In this document: one piece after another, positions 1-9,019 of the stretch
Layout of the letters: every line of letters begins with the position of its first letter
How positions within the stretch are numbered: position 1 is the stretch's first letter
NCBI RefSeq assembly: GCF_900116115.1
Contig: NZ_FOZP01000001.1
Location: 78,071 to 142,070, forward strand
Origin: Lutibacter maritimus
GTDB taxonomy: Bacteria; Bacteroidota; Bacteroidia; Flavobacteriales; Flavobacteriaceae
Length of the DNA: 64,000 bases
Reading direction: 5' to 3'
Program-made: the position numbers and the translations under genes
The notes under the pieces: model-generated
Databases searched by the model: none
The model's input: the letters and a program-made list of their open reading frames with translations, nothing else
What the model was told of the DNA's origin: nothing

Positions 1-1590
1 ATTATTAAAAGCGGTTGTATTTGTAATAGGATTTGTATTATTAATGGCATTTGTTTCCGTTAAAAAGTAGGTAATTGTAGGACTTGGGTTTTCGGCTGAA
101 ATTAAAGGATTAGCATCTTCTAAATTAAAGTTTACAAAACCATCAATATCATCATCACATTGTAATAATGACACAGGAGATGTAACAGAAGGAGAATTTA
201 AAATTGTGACATCTGTTGAAATAATATTTGTACTTGTACCAACGGTTATTGCTGCACTTATAGTGTAATTTCCTCCAGATGAAAATATATGAGTAGGATT
301 TAAAACAGTAGAAGTATTATTCACTCCTGAAGCTGGATCTCCAAAATCCCAAACAACGCTTGTTGGTGGAGCAGTGGAATTAATTGTAAATTCTGTAGCA
401 TCACCAAAACAATATTTTTTTGAAGAAATGGATGATAAAAAGAATGACTGTATAAAAGGAGGTAAGCCTTCTACAACTTTTCTGTTTGGATTTCCATTAC
501 TAACATCAATAGCATTGTGTACATAATTACAACTAGCCCCGTTACTCTCTGGGTTATTTATAACTCCTAAAAAAAAGGTTCCTGTTTGGCTGGTAGTACT
601 TATGGATAACGCTCTATATATTTTTCCGTCAATTGCTAATTGCAATCCTCCCCGAGTATTTATATTTGAAGAGTGTATAAGTATTCTAGAAGCAGAAATA
701 TTGGCACTAGCCATATTGAACTGATATAATTTACCAGGAGGCTTGTGAGTATTTCCTGATAATTGACTTGTAGTAACATATAATTTTTGACTTTGCATTG
801 AAAATTCAACGCCATAAGGGATGTCATTAGCAGTATCAAAATTTAATTGAGTTTCGTTTGATACTGAACCAGTAGCAGGATTGAAATCATAAATTTTCAT
901 AGATGCTCCAGTTCCAAAATTTGCACAAGCAATTTTTTTCCCATCAGGAGATATTTTTAGATAACCTCTAGAATCAGGAGCATTAGAAACGTTTGAAATT
1001 ATTGGAGTTGTATTCACTCCAGTTGCATCAACTCGCCAAGCTAAAAATCTATTTTGTATAAATGAAATTACCCAAAATGAATTGCTATCTGCGTGTTTTA
1101 CAGCGGTTATTTTTTCGTAGGCTTGTGCAACTAACGTTAAATTCTTTTGAGACGGAATTATATCTCCCAATCCACCATTTAAAGTTAAATCTACAGTTGA
1201 AAACCGTATTCCATTGGTTGATAAAGGAGATATGGCATTTCTGTCATCTACTGTAAAAATATAATATTGATTTAAATTTCCTGGTTTTGGTACTATTATG
1301 GCAGATTGTGTACTTGACGCATTTCCAAGCAATCCTGCTCCATTTGGCATTACCAAATGGTTTTTATTCCAAACAGTTACACCATCTGTATAAAATAGTA
1401 GATTTCCTAAATAATCACTTATTGTTGCGCAACCTTCAAAGGTATTTAATTGGCCATTTGTTAAAACAATAGGAGCACCGGAATTAAAATCTAACCCAGC
1501 ATATTGACCAAAGTACCAAATTGCAGCTTCTTTTTGCGAAAATGATACAATAGGAAATAGAACTAACAAAAAAAACACTACTCTTTTCAT
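1..1590 (-). CDS. Secreted PKD-domain protein, 3' part cut by window edge
   Basis: The minus-strand reading frame is open from an ATG at 1590 to the window edge (530 codons, no stop), so the C-terminus lies outside. Residues 1-19 form a signal peptide ending in SFSQ. Residues 20-380 match, nearly residue for residue, the N-terminal module of the next gene (WYFG..AG.(D/I)NF-like start, LLFY(T/S)DG(V/I)TVW, SSTQSAIIVP), which looks like a beta-propeller-type domain. Residues about 395-465 form a PKD domain (VVWDFGDPASG, NPTHIF). A QCDDD module starts near residue 477, as in the paralogue. By analogy with that neighbour it is probably exported by the type IX system and ends in a type B sorting domain, which cannot be seen here. 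The function is unknown; a cell-surface adhesin or matrix protein is possible. Confidence 0.85.
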   Translation of the reverse strand, partial: MKRVVFFLLVLFPIVSFSQKEAAIWYFGQYAGLDFNSGAPIVLTNGQLNTFEGCATISDYLGNLLFYTDGVTVWNKNHLVMPNGAGLLGNASSTQSAIIVPKPGNLNQYYIFTVDDRNAISPLSTNGIRFSTVDLTLNGGLGDIIPSQKNLTLVAQAYEKITAVKHADSNSFWVISFIQNRFLAWRVDATGVNTTPIISNVSNAPDSRGYLKISPDGKKIACANFGTGASMKIYDFNPATGSVSNETQLNFDTANDIPYGVEFSMQSQKLYVTTSQLSGNTHKPPGKLYQFNMASANISASRILIHSSNINTRGGLQLAIDGKIYRALSISTTSQTGTFFLGVINNPESNGASCNYVHNAIDVSNGNPNRKVVEGLPPFIQSFFLSSISSKKYCFGDATEFTINSTAPPTSVVWDFGDPASGVNNTSTVLNPTHIFSSGGNYTISAAITVGTSTNIISTDVTILNSPSVTSPVSLLQCDDDIDGFVNFNLEDANPLISAENPSPTITYFLTETNAINNTNPITNTTAFNN

Positions 1591-1660
1591 AATTTAGAGA
1601 GGCTTCTTGTTATAAAGATAGTATATATCTGTTTATTAAAAAGTTATATTGTGTTAAAAC

Positions 1661-4600
1661 TTATCGAATTAAACTAAAATGCCCTTTTCTAATTCTAATT
1701 TCGCCATTATTATCTATTAGTTCAACTGAAAACCAATAATCGGTTGCAGGTAAATAATTTCCGTTAAAAATACCATTCCAACCTTCACCTTTGGGGTCAA
1801 TTTGAGTAATTAGTTTACCATATCTATTAAAAATGTAGATATTTGAGTTGACATAAAATTTATCAGAAACTCCTAAAATTTTCCAAGTATCATTTATGCC
1901 ATCATTATTAGGTGTAAAAAACTTTGGATAACCTATAACCGAAACTTCAATTTTTGCAACACCACAATTGTTATTGTCTTTAATATATACTGTGTGAATT
2001 CCCGGTTCAACATTTTCAAAATAAGGTTCTGGTTGAAAATTTCCGATATTATTTATAGCAAATTCATAATCACCTATACCTAAATTTTCTGTTGAAATTG
2101 TGACGCTATTATTATCTGAATCATCTACAATTTTAATATCATTATAAGTAATTGTTGCAATTTCAGATTCAAAAACTTCTAGTATTTTTTTGAAAGATTC
2201 ACATCCTTCATTTGATGTAGCAATAACAGTATACGTACCTTTTTCACTAATTTGTACACTTGGTAAAGTACTAATAATTTGCCCATTTTGGTTTTTCCAT
2301 TCATAAGTATATTGTCCGTTTGCATTAAATGTAGCGACTGTAATTGGTGGTAGATTTTTGCAATAAATGGCTGTTTCAGGAATGTTAAAATTGGGTCTAG
2401 GATTTACTATTAAATTTAAATAAGGTCCTAATCCAAAACATTCGCCATTATCTTCACTTTCAACTCTAACATAAAGGGTTTGATTGTATGGGGTTTCATT
2501 TAAATAAGGTTGTGATACAGAGATAATATTTTGTTCTAATTGTGCGTCTTTTAAATTTCTGTAATATGAAACTTGTAGATTTTGACCAGTAGGAAATAAT
2601 TTTTTGATTTCTTCAGATTGAAGAGAAAGGTTAAATAAATTTTTTCCATCAGAAATAGCATCATCATCACATTGAATTACTTTTTTAAGATAATTTTTTG
2701 GAAATGAGGTTGAAGAAACTAATAAATTTACTTGAGCAATTCTAAAACAACCTTGTGAGTTTTCAATTCGGGCAAAAACTTTATTTTGAGTTGCGTTTGA
2801 GAAAGGAGCCTTAATAACTGCATTTGTACCTAATACAGCATCATTATTAGTTAAATGATAGGTTATTTTTAAATTTAAATTATTATTTGAAAGGTAATTA
2901 TTTGTTTCATTTAAATTAAAATCGGTATAGCCATCAGCCATACCATCTTCATCACATTGTTTTAAAGTAAAATTTGAATTTATTATAGGTAATGCATTTA
3001 CTTCTATATTAAATGATGTAGTTGTGCTACAATTTGGATTGTTTTTATTGGTTATTTTTATATAAATAGGCTGAATGTTAATTGTGGTATTTTTAAATGA
3101 AGTTGGATTTGTTATTGGATTGTTATATGCTGCATCAGAAAAATAAGCGATAGTAAATTTTGTTGGATCTTGTCCGTTAAGTATTTCTGAATTTTTTGTT
3201 GTTAAATTAAAAATTTCAAAACCATCAATTTCGGTTCCTGTATTGTTAGAATCACATTGCGATAAATTAGTGATGTTAACTGGTGGGTACGAAGTTTCAA
3301 ATATACTCAGATTAAATGTTGTGATTTGGTAACATAATGGACTATTTATATTTTGTATTCTTGCATAAATAGTTTCACTTCCATATGCGGTTTTGTTAGT
3401 ATATAAATTGGATAATTGATTTTGATTTAGATTGGCATCAGTTTGAGTATTAAAATACAAAACTTCAAAACCTGAAGCACTTTGCGCACTTAAAATTTGT
3501 GGACTAGTAATTGTATTAAAATCTATAGTATAAAAACCATCATTAACACCATCAGCATCACATTGTAAAATATTTGCAGGTTTATACATTGTTGGTTTTG
3601 CAAAAACTTCAATAGTTACTTCACCTTTGTATATAATTTTAAAACCACAATTATCAACAGTTTCAGCTTCTAAATAATAAACTCCTGCCATAGAGGCGCT
3701 TAAATTATTAATATTTAAAGTGGCATTAGTACTTATAACATTTCCTTTAAATATCCATTTATAAATTACATTTCCAGAGATGTTTTCTGAAGCAAGTTTA
3801 TAACTTTCACCTAAACATCTTTTTGCAACGGTTTTATTTAGGTTTTCTGTAGTTATTCCATCGGTAATTTCAATTGGTAATAATATTGATGAAATAAAAG
3901 GAGGTAAACCTTGCATTGCATAACTTTTAGAACCTAGGTCTAATGCTTTTTCTTGATAATCACAATTTAAGCCCAGTTTTTCAGGAGAATTAATAGCATC
4001 AAGATAATTTGTTCCTGTATTATAATCTAGAGGAACTGTAGCATATATTTTTCCATTTGGTGCTAATTGTAAGGCTCCTCTGTAACCTGGTTGTTTGTTA
4101 ATTAATTTTTTGGAAGCTATAATATTTGAACTTTCTAAATCGAACTGATAAAGTCTATTAGTATTTGAACTATACGTTGAACAATATAGTTTTGTGGATA
4201 AAGGCGAAAATTCAACACCATAAACGTGACCATCAGCAGCCACATTAGATATTAGTTGTAATCCATCATTGTTAATTTTTCCAGTAGCATCATCAAAACT
4301 GTACAATAAAAAATTTCCATATGCTCCAAAAGTTGCACTGGCTAATTTTTTTCCGCTTGGTGACACTTTTAAGTAGCCTCTTGGATCTTGCGAATAATTA
4401 TTTACGGTTGAAATGATTGGTGTTGATATTAAACCTGTACTATCAATCTTGTAGGTTACAAAAGTATTATTAACTAATGATATTACCCAATAAGAATTAC
4501 AATTAGCACCTTTTACAGAAGTAATTTTTTCAGTCCAATTTGCATTTTGTCCGTTTGATAAATCAATTGGAGCTCCTATAACATCGCCCAAACCGCCGTT

Positions 4601-5020
4601 TGCAGTCATATCAATGGTATAACATTGAAGTCCTTCTGTAGCACTTATTAAATTTCCATCCATATCATAATTATTTGCACCAACTGTAAAAAGATAATAG
4701 ATGTTGTTTTTTCCAGGATGCGGAACAATAATAGCAGATTGTGTACTTGAAGGATCGCCTTTTAAATTTTTTCCATTAGGCATTACATTGCTATTTTTAT
4801 CCCAAACGGTAATACCATCTGAATAAAAAAGAAGGTTTCCATTTTTATCGGAAAAAGATGAGCAACCTTCGTTAGTATTTAATTTTCCGGTTATTGGAAC
4901 TGGATTTCCTGAGTTAAAATTAATCCCTGCATTTTTTCCAAAATACCAAAAATTTGCTTCGCCTTGAGAAAATATTGTACTAGAAATTAAAAGTAAAAAA
5001 AGGAAAAGTAATTTTTTCAT
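1661..5020 (-). CDS. T9SS type B sorting domain protein with four QCD repeats
   Basis: This is an 1119-residue secreted protein. A signal peptide (residues 1-19) is followed by a 360-residue module shared with the upstream-facing neighbour at 1-1590. An Ig-like stretch (about 400-470) follows. Then come four modules of about 95-102 residues, each opening with QCD plus acidic residues (QCD at 486, 588, 688 and 783). A further Ig-like stretch lies at about 885-945. The end (about 1033-1119: FFTPNNDGINDTW, IFNRYGKLI, WNG.F.G..LPATDYWF) is the gliding-motility-associated C-terminal domain, the type B signal of the type IX secretion system. The protein is therefore expected at the cell surface or in the medium. 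The role is unknown; carbohydrate or protein binding by the repeats is a guess. A -7 element (TATATTTG on the minus strand) lies at 5043-5050. Confidence 0.9.
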   Translation of the reverse strand: MKKLLFLFLLLISSTIFSQGEANFWYFGKNAGINFNSGNPVPITGKLNTNEGCSSFSDKNGNLLFYSDGITVWDKNSNVMPNGKNLKGDPSSTQSAIIVPHPGKNNIYYLFTVGANNYDMDGNLISATEGLQCYTIDMTANGGLGDVIGAPIDLSNGQNANWTEKITSVKGANCNSYWVISLVNNTFVTYKIDSTGLISTPIISTVNNYSQDPRGYLKVSPSGKKLASATFGAYGNFLLYSFDDATGKINNDGLQLISNVAADGHVYGVEFSPLSTKLYCSTYSSNTNRLYQFDLESSNIIASKKLINKQPGYRGALQLAPNGKIYATVPLDYNTGTNYLDAINSPEKLGLNCDYQEKALDLGSKSYAMQGLPPFISSILLPIEITDGITTENLNKTVAKRCLGESYKLASENISGNVIYKWIFKGNVISTNATLNINNLSASMAGVYYLEAETVDNCGFKIIYKGEVTIEVFAKPTMYKPANILQCDADGVNDGFYTIDFNTITSPQILSAQSASGFEVLYFNTQTDANLNQNQLSNLYTNKTAYGSETIYARIQNINSPLCYQITTFNLSIFETSYPPVNITNLSQCDSNNTGTEIDGFEIFNLTTKNSEILNGQDPTKFTIAYFSDAAYNNPITNPTSFKNTTINIQPIYIKITNKNNPNCSTTTSFNIEVNALPIINSNFTLKQCDEDGMADGYTDFNLNETNNYLSNNNLNLKITYHLTNNDAVLGTNAVIKAPFSNATQNKVFARIENSQGCFRIAQVNLLVSSTSFPKNYLKKVIQCDDDAISDGKNLFNLSLQSEEIKKLFPTGQNLQVSYYRNLKDAQLEQNIISVSQPYLNETPYNQTLYVRVESEDNGECFGLGPYLNLIVNPRPNFNIPETAIYCKNLPPITVATFNANGQYTYEWKNQNGQIISTLPSVQISEKGTYTVIATSNEGCESFKKILEVFESEIATITYNDIKIVDDSDNNSVTISTENLGIGDYEFAINNIGNFQPEPYFENVEPGIHTVYIKDNNNCGVAKIEVSVIGYPKFFTPNNDGINDTWKILGVSDKFYVNSNIYIFNRYGKLITQIDPKGEGWNGIFNGNYLPATDYWFSVELIDNNGEIRIRKGHFSLIR

Positions 5021-5042
5021 ATATTTAAAACACTAAAGATTT

Positions 5043-5050
5043 CAAATATA
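5043..5050 (-). promoter_or_regulatory. TAnnTTTG -7 element for the T9SS protein gene
   Basis: Read on the minus strand this is TATATTTG, an exact match to the Bacteroidota -7 consensus, 22 nt before the start codon at 5020. No clear -33 TTTG is seen at the usual distance. Confidence 0.5.
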
Positions 5051-5082
5051 TAAATATATGCTTAAACGTTTGTTAATAATGG

Positions 5083-5910
5083 TTATAAATCTCTTTTTTT
5101 AAGTAGTAAAAAGGAAAAATAAATAAATGCGCTTGTCCAAAGTAAAACAATTAAAATATCTAACGGTTGTACAGAGAAGTCTTTAGATAAATCTTCTCCA
5201 ACTTGTTTAGCAACACTTTTAACAGCACTAAAGCGTGTAAATGGTTCTTTAATTAGGTTACTCATAGCTTCTAAAGGAAAAACGCGCATAATATCTTCGG
5301 CATTTGGTTTTATTTTCCAATAAAGCATTCCCTTTACAAAGCTTTCAAAAATAAACCAAACAAACATTGCGCCTACTGCAAATGCCGATCGTTTTACTAA
5401 TATTCCAAGAAAAAGTCCAAAAGAAAAGAATCCTAAAAGTTTTACAAAAAAAGCGATTAGATATTCTAAATCAGTAGTTACTATAGAAAATTCGTTAAAA
5501 TCTGAATATATATATCCTAAAATAAGTGAAACAGTAAATACAAAAACAGTTGAAATAAGTGAAAATAAAATTACTGTGTAAAATTTTGACAGGATGAATT
5601 CTTTTTTGCTTAAACCATCAATTAAATTCTGTTTTAATGTTTTATTGCTGTATTCATTTGCCATCATTGATACAATAACCAACAGTAAAAAGAATTTAAA
5701 CCAAGAAGCTAAAAACGTATTTAAGTGCCAAATATATGGGAAATTAAAAATGCCTTGTTCAGCTAAATGAAATTTTATAGGACCAATATCAAATTTTATA
5801 GCTGCTATTAAAGCAATTGAAGTTAATAATGCAAAATAAATGATAATTAAAACTTTACTTGCTTTGCTATATTTTAATTTATGAATTTCAATATTTAAAA
5901 GTCTAAACAT
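5083..5910 (-). CDS. ABC-2 type transporter permease
   Basis: This is a 275-residue integral membrane protein with about six hydrophobic segments (first near residues 20-40, last near 250-270), the usual size and layout of an ABC-2 permease. Its start codon overlaps the stop region of the ATP-binding gene at 5910-6812 by one base, so the two are translated as a coupled pair and surely form one exporter. The N-terminus (MFRLLNIEIHKLKY) and the large loop after the first segment are typical of flavobacterial ABC-2 permeases. The substrate cannot be read from the sequence. Confidence 0.85.
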   Translation of the reverse strand: MFRLLNIEIHKLKYSKASKVLIIIYFALLTSIALIAAIKFDIGPIKFHLAEQGIFNFPYIWHLNTFLASWFKFFLLLVIVSMMANEYSNKTLKQNLIDGLSKKEFILSKFYTVILFSLISTVFVFTVSLILGYIYSDFNEFSIVTTDLEYLIAFFVKLLGFFSFGLFLGILVKRSAFAVGAMFVWFIFESFVKGMLYWKIKPNAEDIMRVFPLEAMSNLIKEPFTRFSAVKSVAKQVGEDLSKDFSVQPLDILIVLLWTSAFIYFSFLLLKKRDL

Positions 5911-6812
5911 TATAATTTGTTGTTGGTTAATGTTAAAAATTGTTGTTCTAAACTAGGTTTGCGTTTTACCAAATGTGATAAAATAACACCATTTTTAAAT
6001 AAATAGTTGTTAATCTCTTTTGCGTTTATTGCTTTGCTTAATGTTGCAATAATTTTATCATCTTCTATTTTTACAGTGCCAATTCCTTCAAAATTAGATA
6101 GTAATTCTACTAATTTAGAAGTTTCTCCATCAACTTTTAGTTCAAACAAACCGTAAGAAGCTATCATTTCATCAACGCTTCCAGAGTACAATTTTACACC
6201 TTCTCTAATAACAACTACGTGTGTGCAAACTTTTTCAACTTCATCTAATAAATGCGATGCTAATAAAATAGTTGTTCCGTTGTGCGCTATTGTTTTTATA
6301 ATTTCTCTAATTTCATGAATTCCTTGCGGATCTAAACCATTAGTTGGTTCATCTAAAATTAAAATTTCAGGATCATTTAAAAGCGCTGAAGCAATTGCTA
6401 AACGTTGCTTCATTCCTAAAGAATACGTGCTAAATTTGCTGTCTTTTCGTTGAAATAAGTTTACTAATTTTAGTTTTTCCTCAATTTTATCAAATGTAAT
6501 TCCTTTAATTTTACAAACCAACTCTAGGTTTTGAACTGCAGTCATATACGGATAAAAATTTGGTCGTTCAATAATGGCTCCTACTTTTTTTAATGCATTA
6601 TGTGTAGATAAATTACCATCAAACCAACTAAAATTTCCTGAGGTTTTATTTACAACATTTAGTATAATTCCTAGCGTTGTAGATTTTCCGCTACCGTTTG
6701 GACCTAAAATACCATAAACATTTCCTTTTTTAATTTCAAAAGATAAATTGTTTACTGCATGAATGTTTCCAAACTTTTTATTAAGGTTATTTATTGTTAA
6801 GATTGTTTCCAA
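5910..6812 (-). CDS. ABC transporter ATP-binding protein
   Basis: This is a 300-residue ATPase that powers the permease encoded immediately downstream. It has Walker A GPNGSGKST (about residue 38), the signature YSLGMKQRL (about 129), Walker B ILILDEPTNGLD (about 149) and the switch histidine in ILLASHLLDEVE. The C-terminal 80 residues form the extra domain usual in ABC-2 exporter ATPases of the CcmA/NatA type. It is the first gene of a two-gene operon. The substrate is unknown; lipids, drugs or peptides are all possible for this class. Confidence 0.92.
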   Translation of the reverse strand: METILTINNLNKKFGNIHAVNNLSFEIKKGNVYGILGPNGSGKSTTLGIILNVVNKTSGNFSWFDGNLSTHNALKKVGAIIERPNFYPYMTAVQNLELVCKIKGITFDKIEEKLKLVNLFQRKDSKFSTYSLGMKQRLAIASALLNDPEILILDEPTNGLDPQGIHEIREIIKTIAHNGTTILLASHLLDEVEKVCTHVVVIREGVKLYSGSVDEMIASYGLFELKVDGETSKLVELLSNFEGIGTVKIEDDKIIATLSKAINAKEINNYLFKNGVILSHLVKRKPSLEQQFLTLTNNKL

Positions 6813-6872
6813 TAGATTTTTGTTTAGTATAAATTAAGACGAGTTTTATTTAAAATTGTTACAGCAATATAC

Positions 6873-6880
6873 TAAATTTG
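6873..6880 (+). promoter_or_regulatory. TAnnTTTG -7 element
   Basis: TAAATTTG is an exact Bacteroidota -7 consensus, ending 20 nt before the ATG at 6900. A TTG at 6856-6858 is the only -33 candidate and is somewhat close (14-nt spacer). Confidence 0.55.
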
Positions 6881-6899
6881 AGCCTTACAAGATTATTAT

Positions 6900-7964
6900 A
6901 TGGAAGAACAAAAATTAATTTCTCAAAAAAAACCAGCATTTCCAATCAATCAACAATTATATGATTATTTAACGGAATATAATAGAAATATTAAAATTCC
7001 TGTTTTTTATGATGATTTATTACGATTTGCAGGAGCCATAAATGTATATGATAAAAATGGTGAAGATACGTTGTGGATTCGAGTTTATTATGCTGAACAT
7101 GAGCGTGATGAAATTGATTTAAGTTTAAAACGTATGTACTTAATTTTGCATGGTGATGGAAGTGAAGACTCTTTACCTTTTTTAACTGTAGATGCTATTG
7201 ATTACTGTACTTTTGGAAATTCTAAACCGTTTAGAATTAAAGTTAGAAATATTTTAAACGATAATCATACGTATTTATATATTAAAAAAGCCGATGCATC
7301 AAGAGTGTATGGTTTGGAGTTAGAACATATTTTATCGCCAAATAATATTAACTTTTTGGTTTATAAAGATACTTTAATTGAAGAACATGTGTTAGGTATT
7401 CCTGGTGATCAATTTTTAGCAGAAAATTTAAAAACTGTTTCAGTTAGAGGAAAAAAACGTTTATCAAAAGAATTTGTGAAATTTAATGAGCGATGTATGA
7501 TTCGTTTGTTGGGCGATATGCGTTCTTATAATTATGTAATTGTAGCTTCGTATGATTTTGACCAAGTTGAATACAGAATTAGAGCTATGGATTTTGACCA
7601 ACAAAGTTTTGAAGGTAACTTAAAAGTTTATTTTCCACAATTTTTTAAAGAAAATTATCCGTTTGTAAAAATGGTGGAAGAAAATTTACAAAAAGAGTCT
7701 ATTGAGCAATATAAAAGGGAAGAACGTTCAGCAATTGCAAGAAGAATTAGAGGTTCGCAAGAAAGAGTTAACGATTTGCTGGCTTGTATGTTGCATGACA
7801 AAATTTCTACTCCAGAAAAAATTCATCAGTTAAAAATGGATTTAGTAAAATATACCAATGATAAAGACTTTAAAAAATGTACCTCAATGGGCGAAATTTT
7901 AAAAGTTGCTTTTGCTTTTGTGGTTAGAAATTATGAAAATGTAAACACTTATATAATAAGATAG
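6900..7964 (+). CDS. Conserved hypothetical protein
   Basis: This is a 354-residue soluble protein with no signal peptide or membrane segment. I do not recognise a named domain. The first 270 residues are mixed alpha/beta and rich in aromatic and charged residues; residues about 270-345 are helical and highly charged (start near REERSAIARRI). It has the feel of a flavobacterial core protein that is widely conserved but unstudied. It is transcribed alone: the ABC operon diverges upstream and a pRiA4b ORF-3-like gene converges downstream. A good -7 element lies just upstream. Confidence 0.75.
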   Translation: MEEQKLISQKKPAFPINQQLYDYLTEYNRNIKIPVFYDDLLRFAGAINVYDKNGEDTLWIRVYYAEHERDEIDLSLKRMYLILHGDGSEDSLPFLTVDAIDYCTFGNSKPFRIKVRNILNDNHTYLYIKKADASRVYGLELEHILSPNNINFLVYKDTLIEEHVLGIPGDQFLAENLKTVSVRGKKRLSKEFVKFNERCMIRLLGDMRSYNYVIVASYDFDQVEYRIRAMDFDQQSFEGNLKVYFPQFFKENYPFVKMVEENLQKESIEQYKREERSAIARRIRGSQERVNDLLACMLHDKISTPEKIHQLKMDLVKYTNDKDFKKCTSMGEILKVAFAFVVRNYENVNTYIIR

Positions 7965-7999
7965 TTTAATTAAAATTTTTAAACAATTTGTGTATAGAT

Positions 8000-8500
8000 T
8001 TAATAATTATCAAAATCTATGTCATCAATATTTTCTAAATCATCGCTATCTAAAAAATTATCAAAGTCGTCATACATTTTGTCTGCTTTAAACTCTTTTT
8101 CAGGAGCTTTTTCAGGAGGAAAACCAAATGATAGGGTAATTTTAGGTAAGTCTTTTTCTTTTTTTGTGGTTATTTCAGAAAGTTCTACAAAAAATGTCCA
8201 CATAGAAAAGAAATCATACACATAAATTAATTTATCACCTACTTTAGTTAACACATGATTTAATAAGCAATTACTCATTGAAATTTCTGTATCATCTTCA
8301 GACATGTCAAATAAAGGAATTTCATCACCTTGTTCCCATTCATTATTACTTCTGTAAAAAGAAGCCATTTCTTGTCCGTTAAAGCCAAAAGATTTCGCAA
8401 TAAAAAAATGTAAATCCTCTAAATTAGTTGCCTCATTTACAAGGAAATCTCTAAATACATCTTTTTCAACATCTAATATTACTCTAATTTTATAAGCCAT
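8000..8500 (-). CDS. pRiA4b ORF-3-like protein (IS1096 TnpR-like fold)
   Basis: This is a 166-residue acidic protein. The first 130 residues match the plasmid pRiA4b ORF-3 / IS1096 passenger TnpR-like family. The family hallmark YxYDFxDxW appears here as YVYDFFSMW (about residue 93). The last 35 residues are almost entirely Asp, Glu, Asn and aromatic residues. Despite the family name, such proteins are common chromosomal housekeeping genes in Bacteroidota and nothing mobile surrounds this one. The molecular role is unknown. A TACATTTG -7 element (minus strand, 8522-8529) precedes it. Confidence 0.75.
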   Translation of the reverse strand: MAYKIRVILDVEKDVFRDFLVNEATNLEDLHFFIAKSFGFNGQEMASFYRSNNEWEQGDEIPLFDMSEDDTEISMSNCLLNHVLTKVGDKLIYVYDFFSMWTFFVELSEITTKKEKDLPKITLSFGFPPEKAPEKEFKADKMYDDFDNFLDSDDLENIDDIDFDNY

Positions 8501-8521
8501 TGTTTTTATATATATGATTTA

Positions 8522-8529
8522 CAAATGTA
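8522..8529 (-). promoter_or_regulatory. TAnnTTTG -7 element
   Basis: Minus-strand TACATTTG, an exact -7 consensus, 21 nt before the start codon at 8500. No convincing -33 element is seen. Confidence 0.45.
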
Positions 8530-8575
8530 CTATATAAAGTTATAATTCTTATTTTTACAATCCAAGAATTTTTAT

Positions 8576-8992
8576 ATGACTGAAAAGGAAACCAAATTAC
8601 AAGCACTTAATGATATGTGTAAAAACACCTTAAATGAAACATTACAAATTACATATACAGATTTGGGTGAAGATTATTTAGTAGCTACAATGCCAGTTAA
8701 TGAGCGCGTTTACCAGCCAGACGGTATTTTAAACGGTGGCGCAACAATGGCTTTAGCAGAAACTGTTGGAAGTCCAACATCTATGTTAGCTATTGATTTA
8801 AACAAGTTTAGTGTTCGCGGAATTGAATTTTCTGCCAATCATTTACGAAGTGTAAAGCATGGAAATATTACCGCAACTGGAAAAATAATTCACAAAGGAA
8901 AAACCATTCATTTAGTTGAAATTAAAATTGTAGATGATAGAGGTAGAGTAATTTCGTTATGTAAACTAACAAATTACATTTTGGCTAAATAA
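8576..8992 (+). CDS. Hotdog-fold thioesterase, likely DHNA-CoA hydrolase (MenI-like)
   Basis: This is a 138-residue single hotdog domain of the PaaI/YdiI class, with the helix motif GGATMALAETVGS (about residues 53-65), where the acidic catalytic residue is the Glu of LAET. It sits 27 nt before menF. That neighbourhood suggests hydrolysis of 1,4-dihydroxy-2-naphthoyl-CoA, the step between MenB and MenA in menaquinone synthesis. YdiI-type proteins accept several acyl-CoAs, so the assignment rests on context more than on sequence. It is cytoplasmic and probably co-transcribed with menF. Confidence 0.8.
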   Translation: MTEKETKLQALNDMCKNTLNETLQITYTDLGEDYLVATMPVNERVYQPDGILNGGATMALAETVGSPTSMLAIDLNKFSVRGIEFSANHLRSVKHGNITATGKIIHKGKTIHLVEIKIVDDRGRVISLCKLTNYILAK

Positions 8993-9019
8993 AATAATTT
9001 AAAACTGAAATAAGTTCCA

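Noticed and set aside
8000-8500. IS1096-like protein as sign of a mobile element
   Set aside because: Only the passenger-type domain matches; no transposase, inverted repeats or target duplications are visible.
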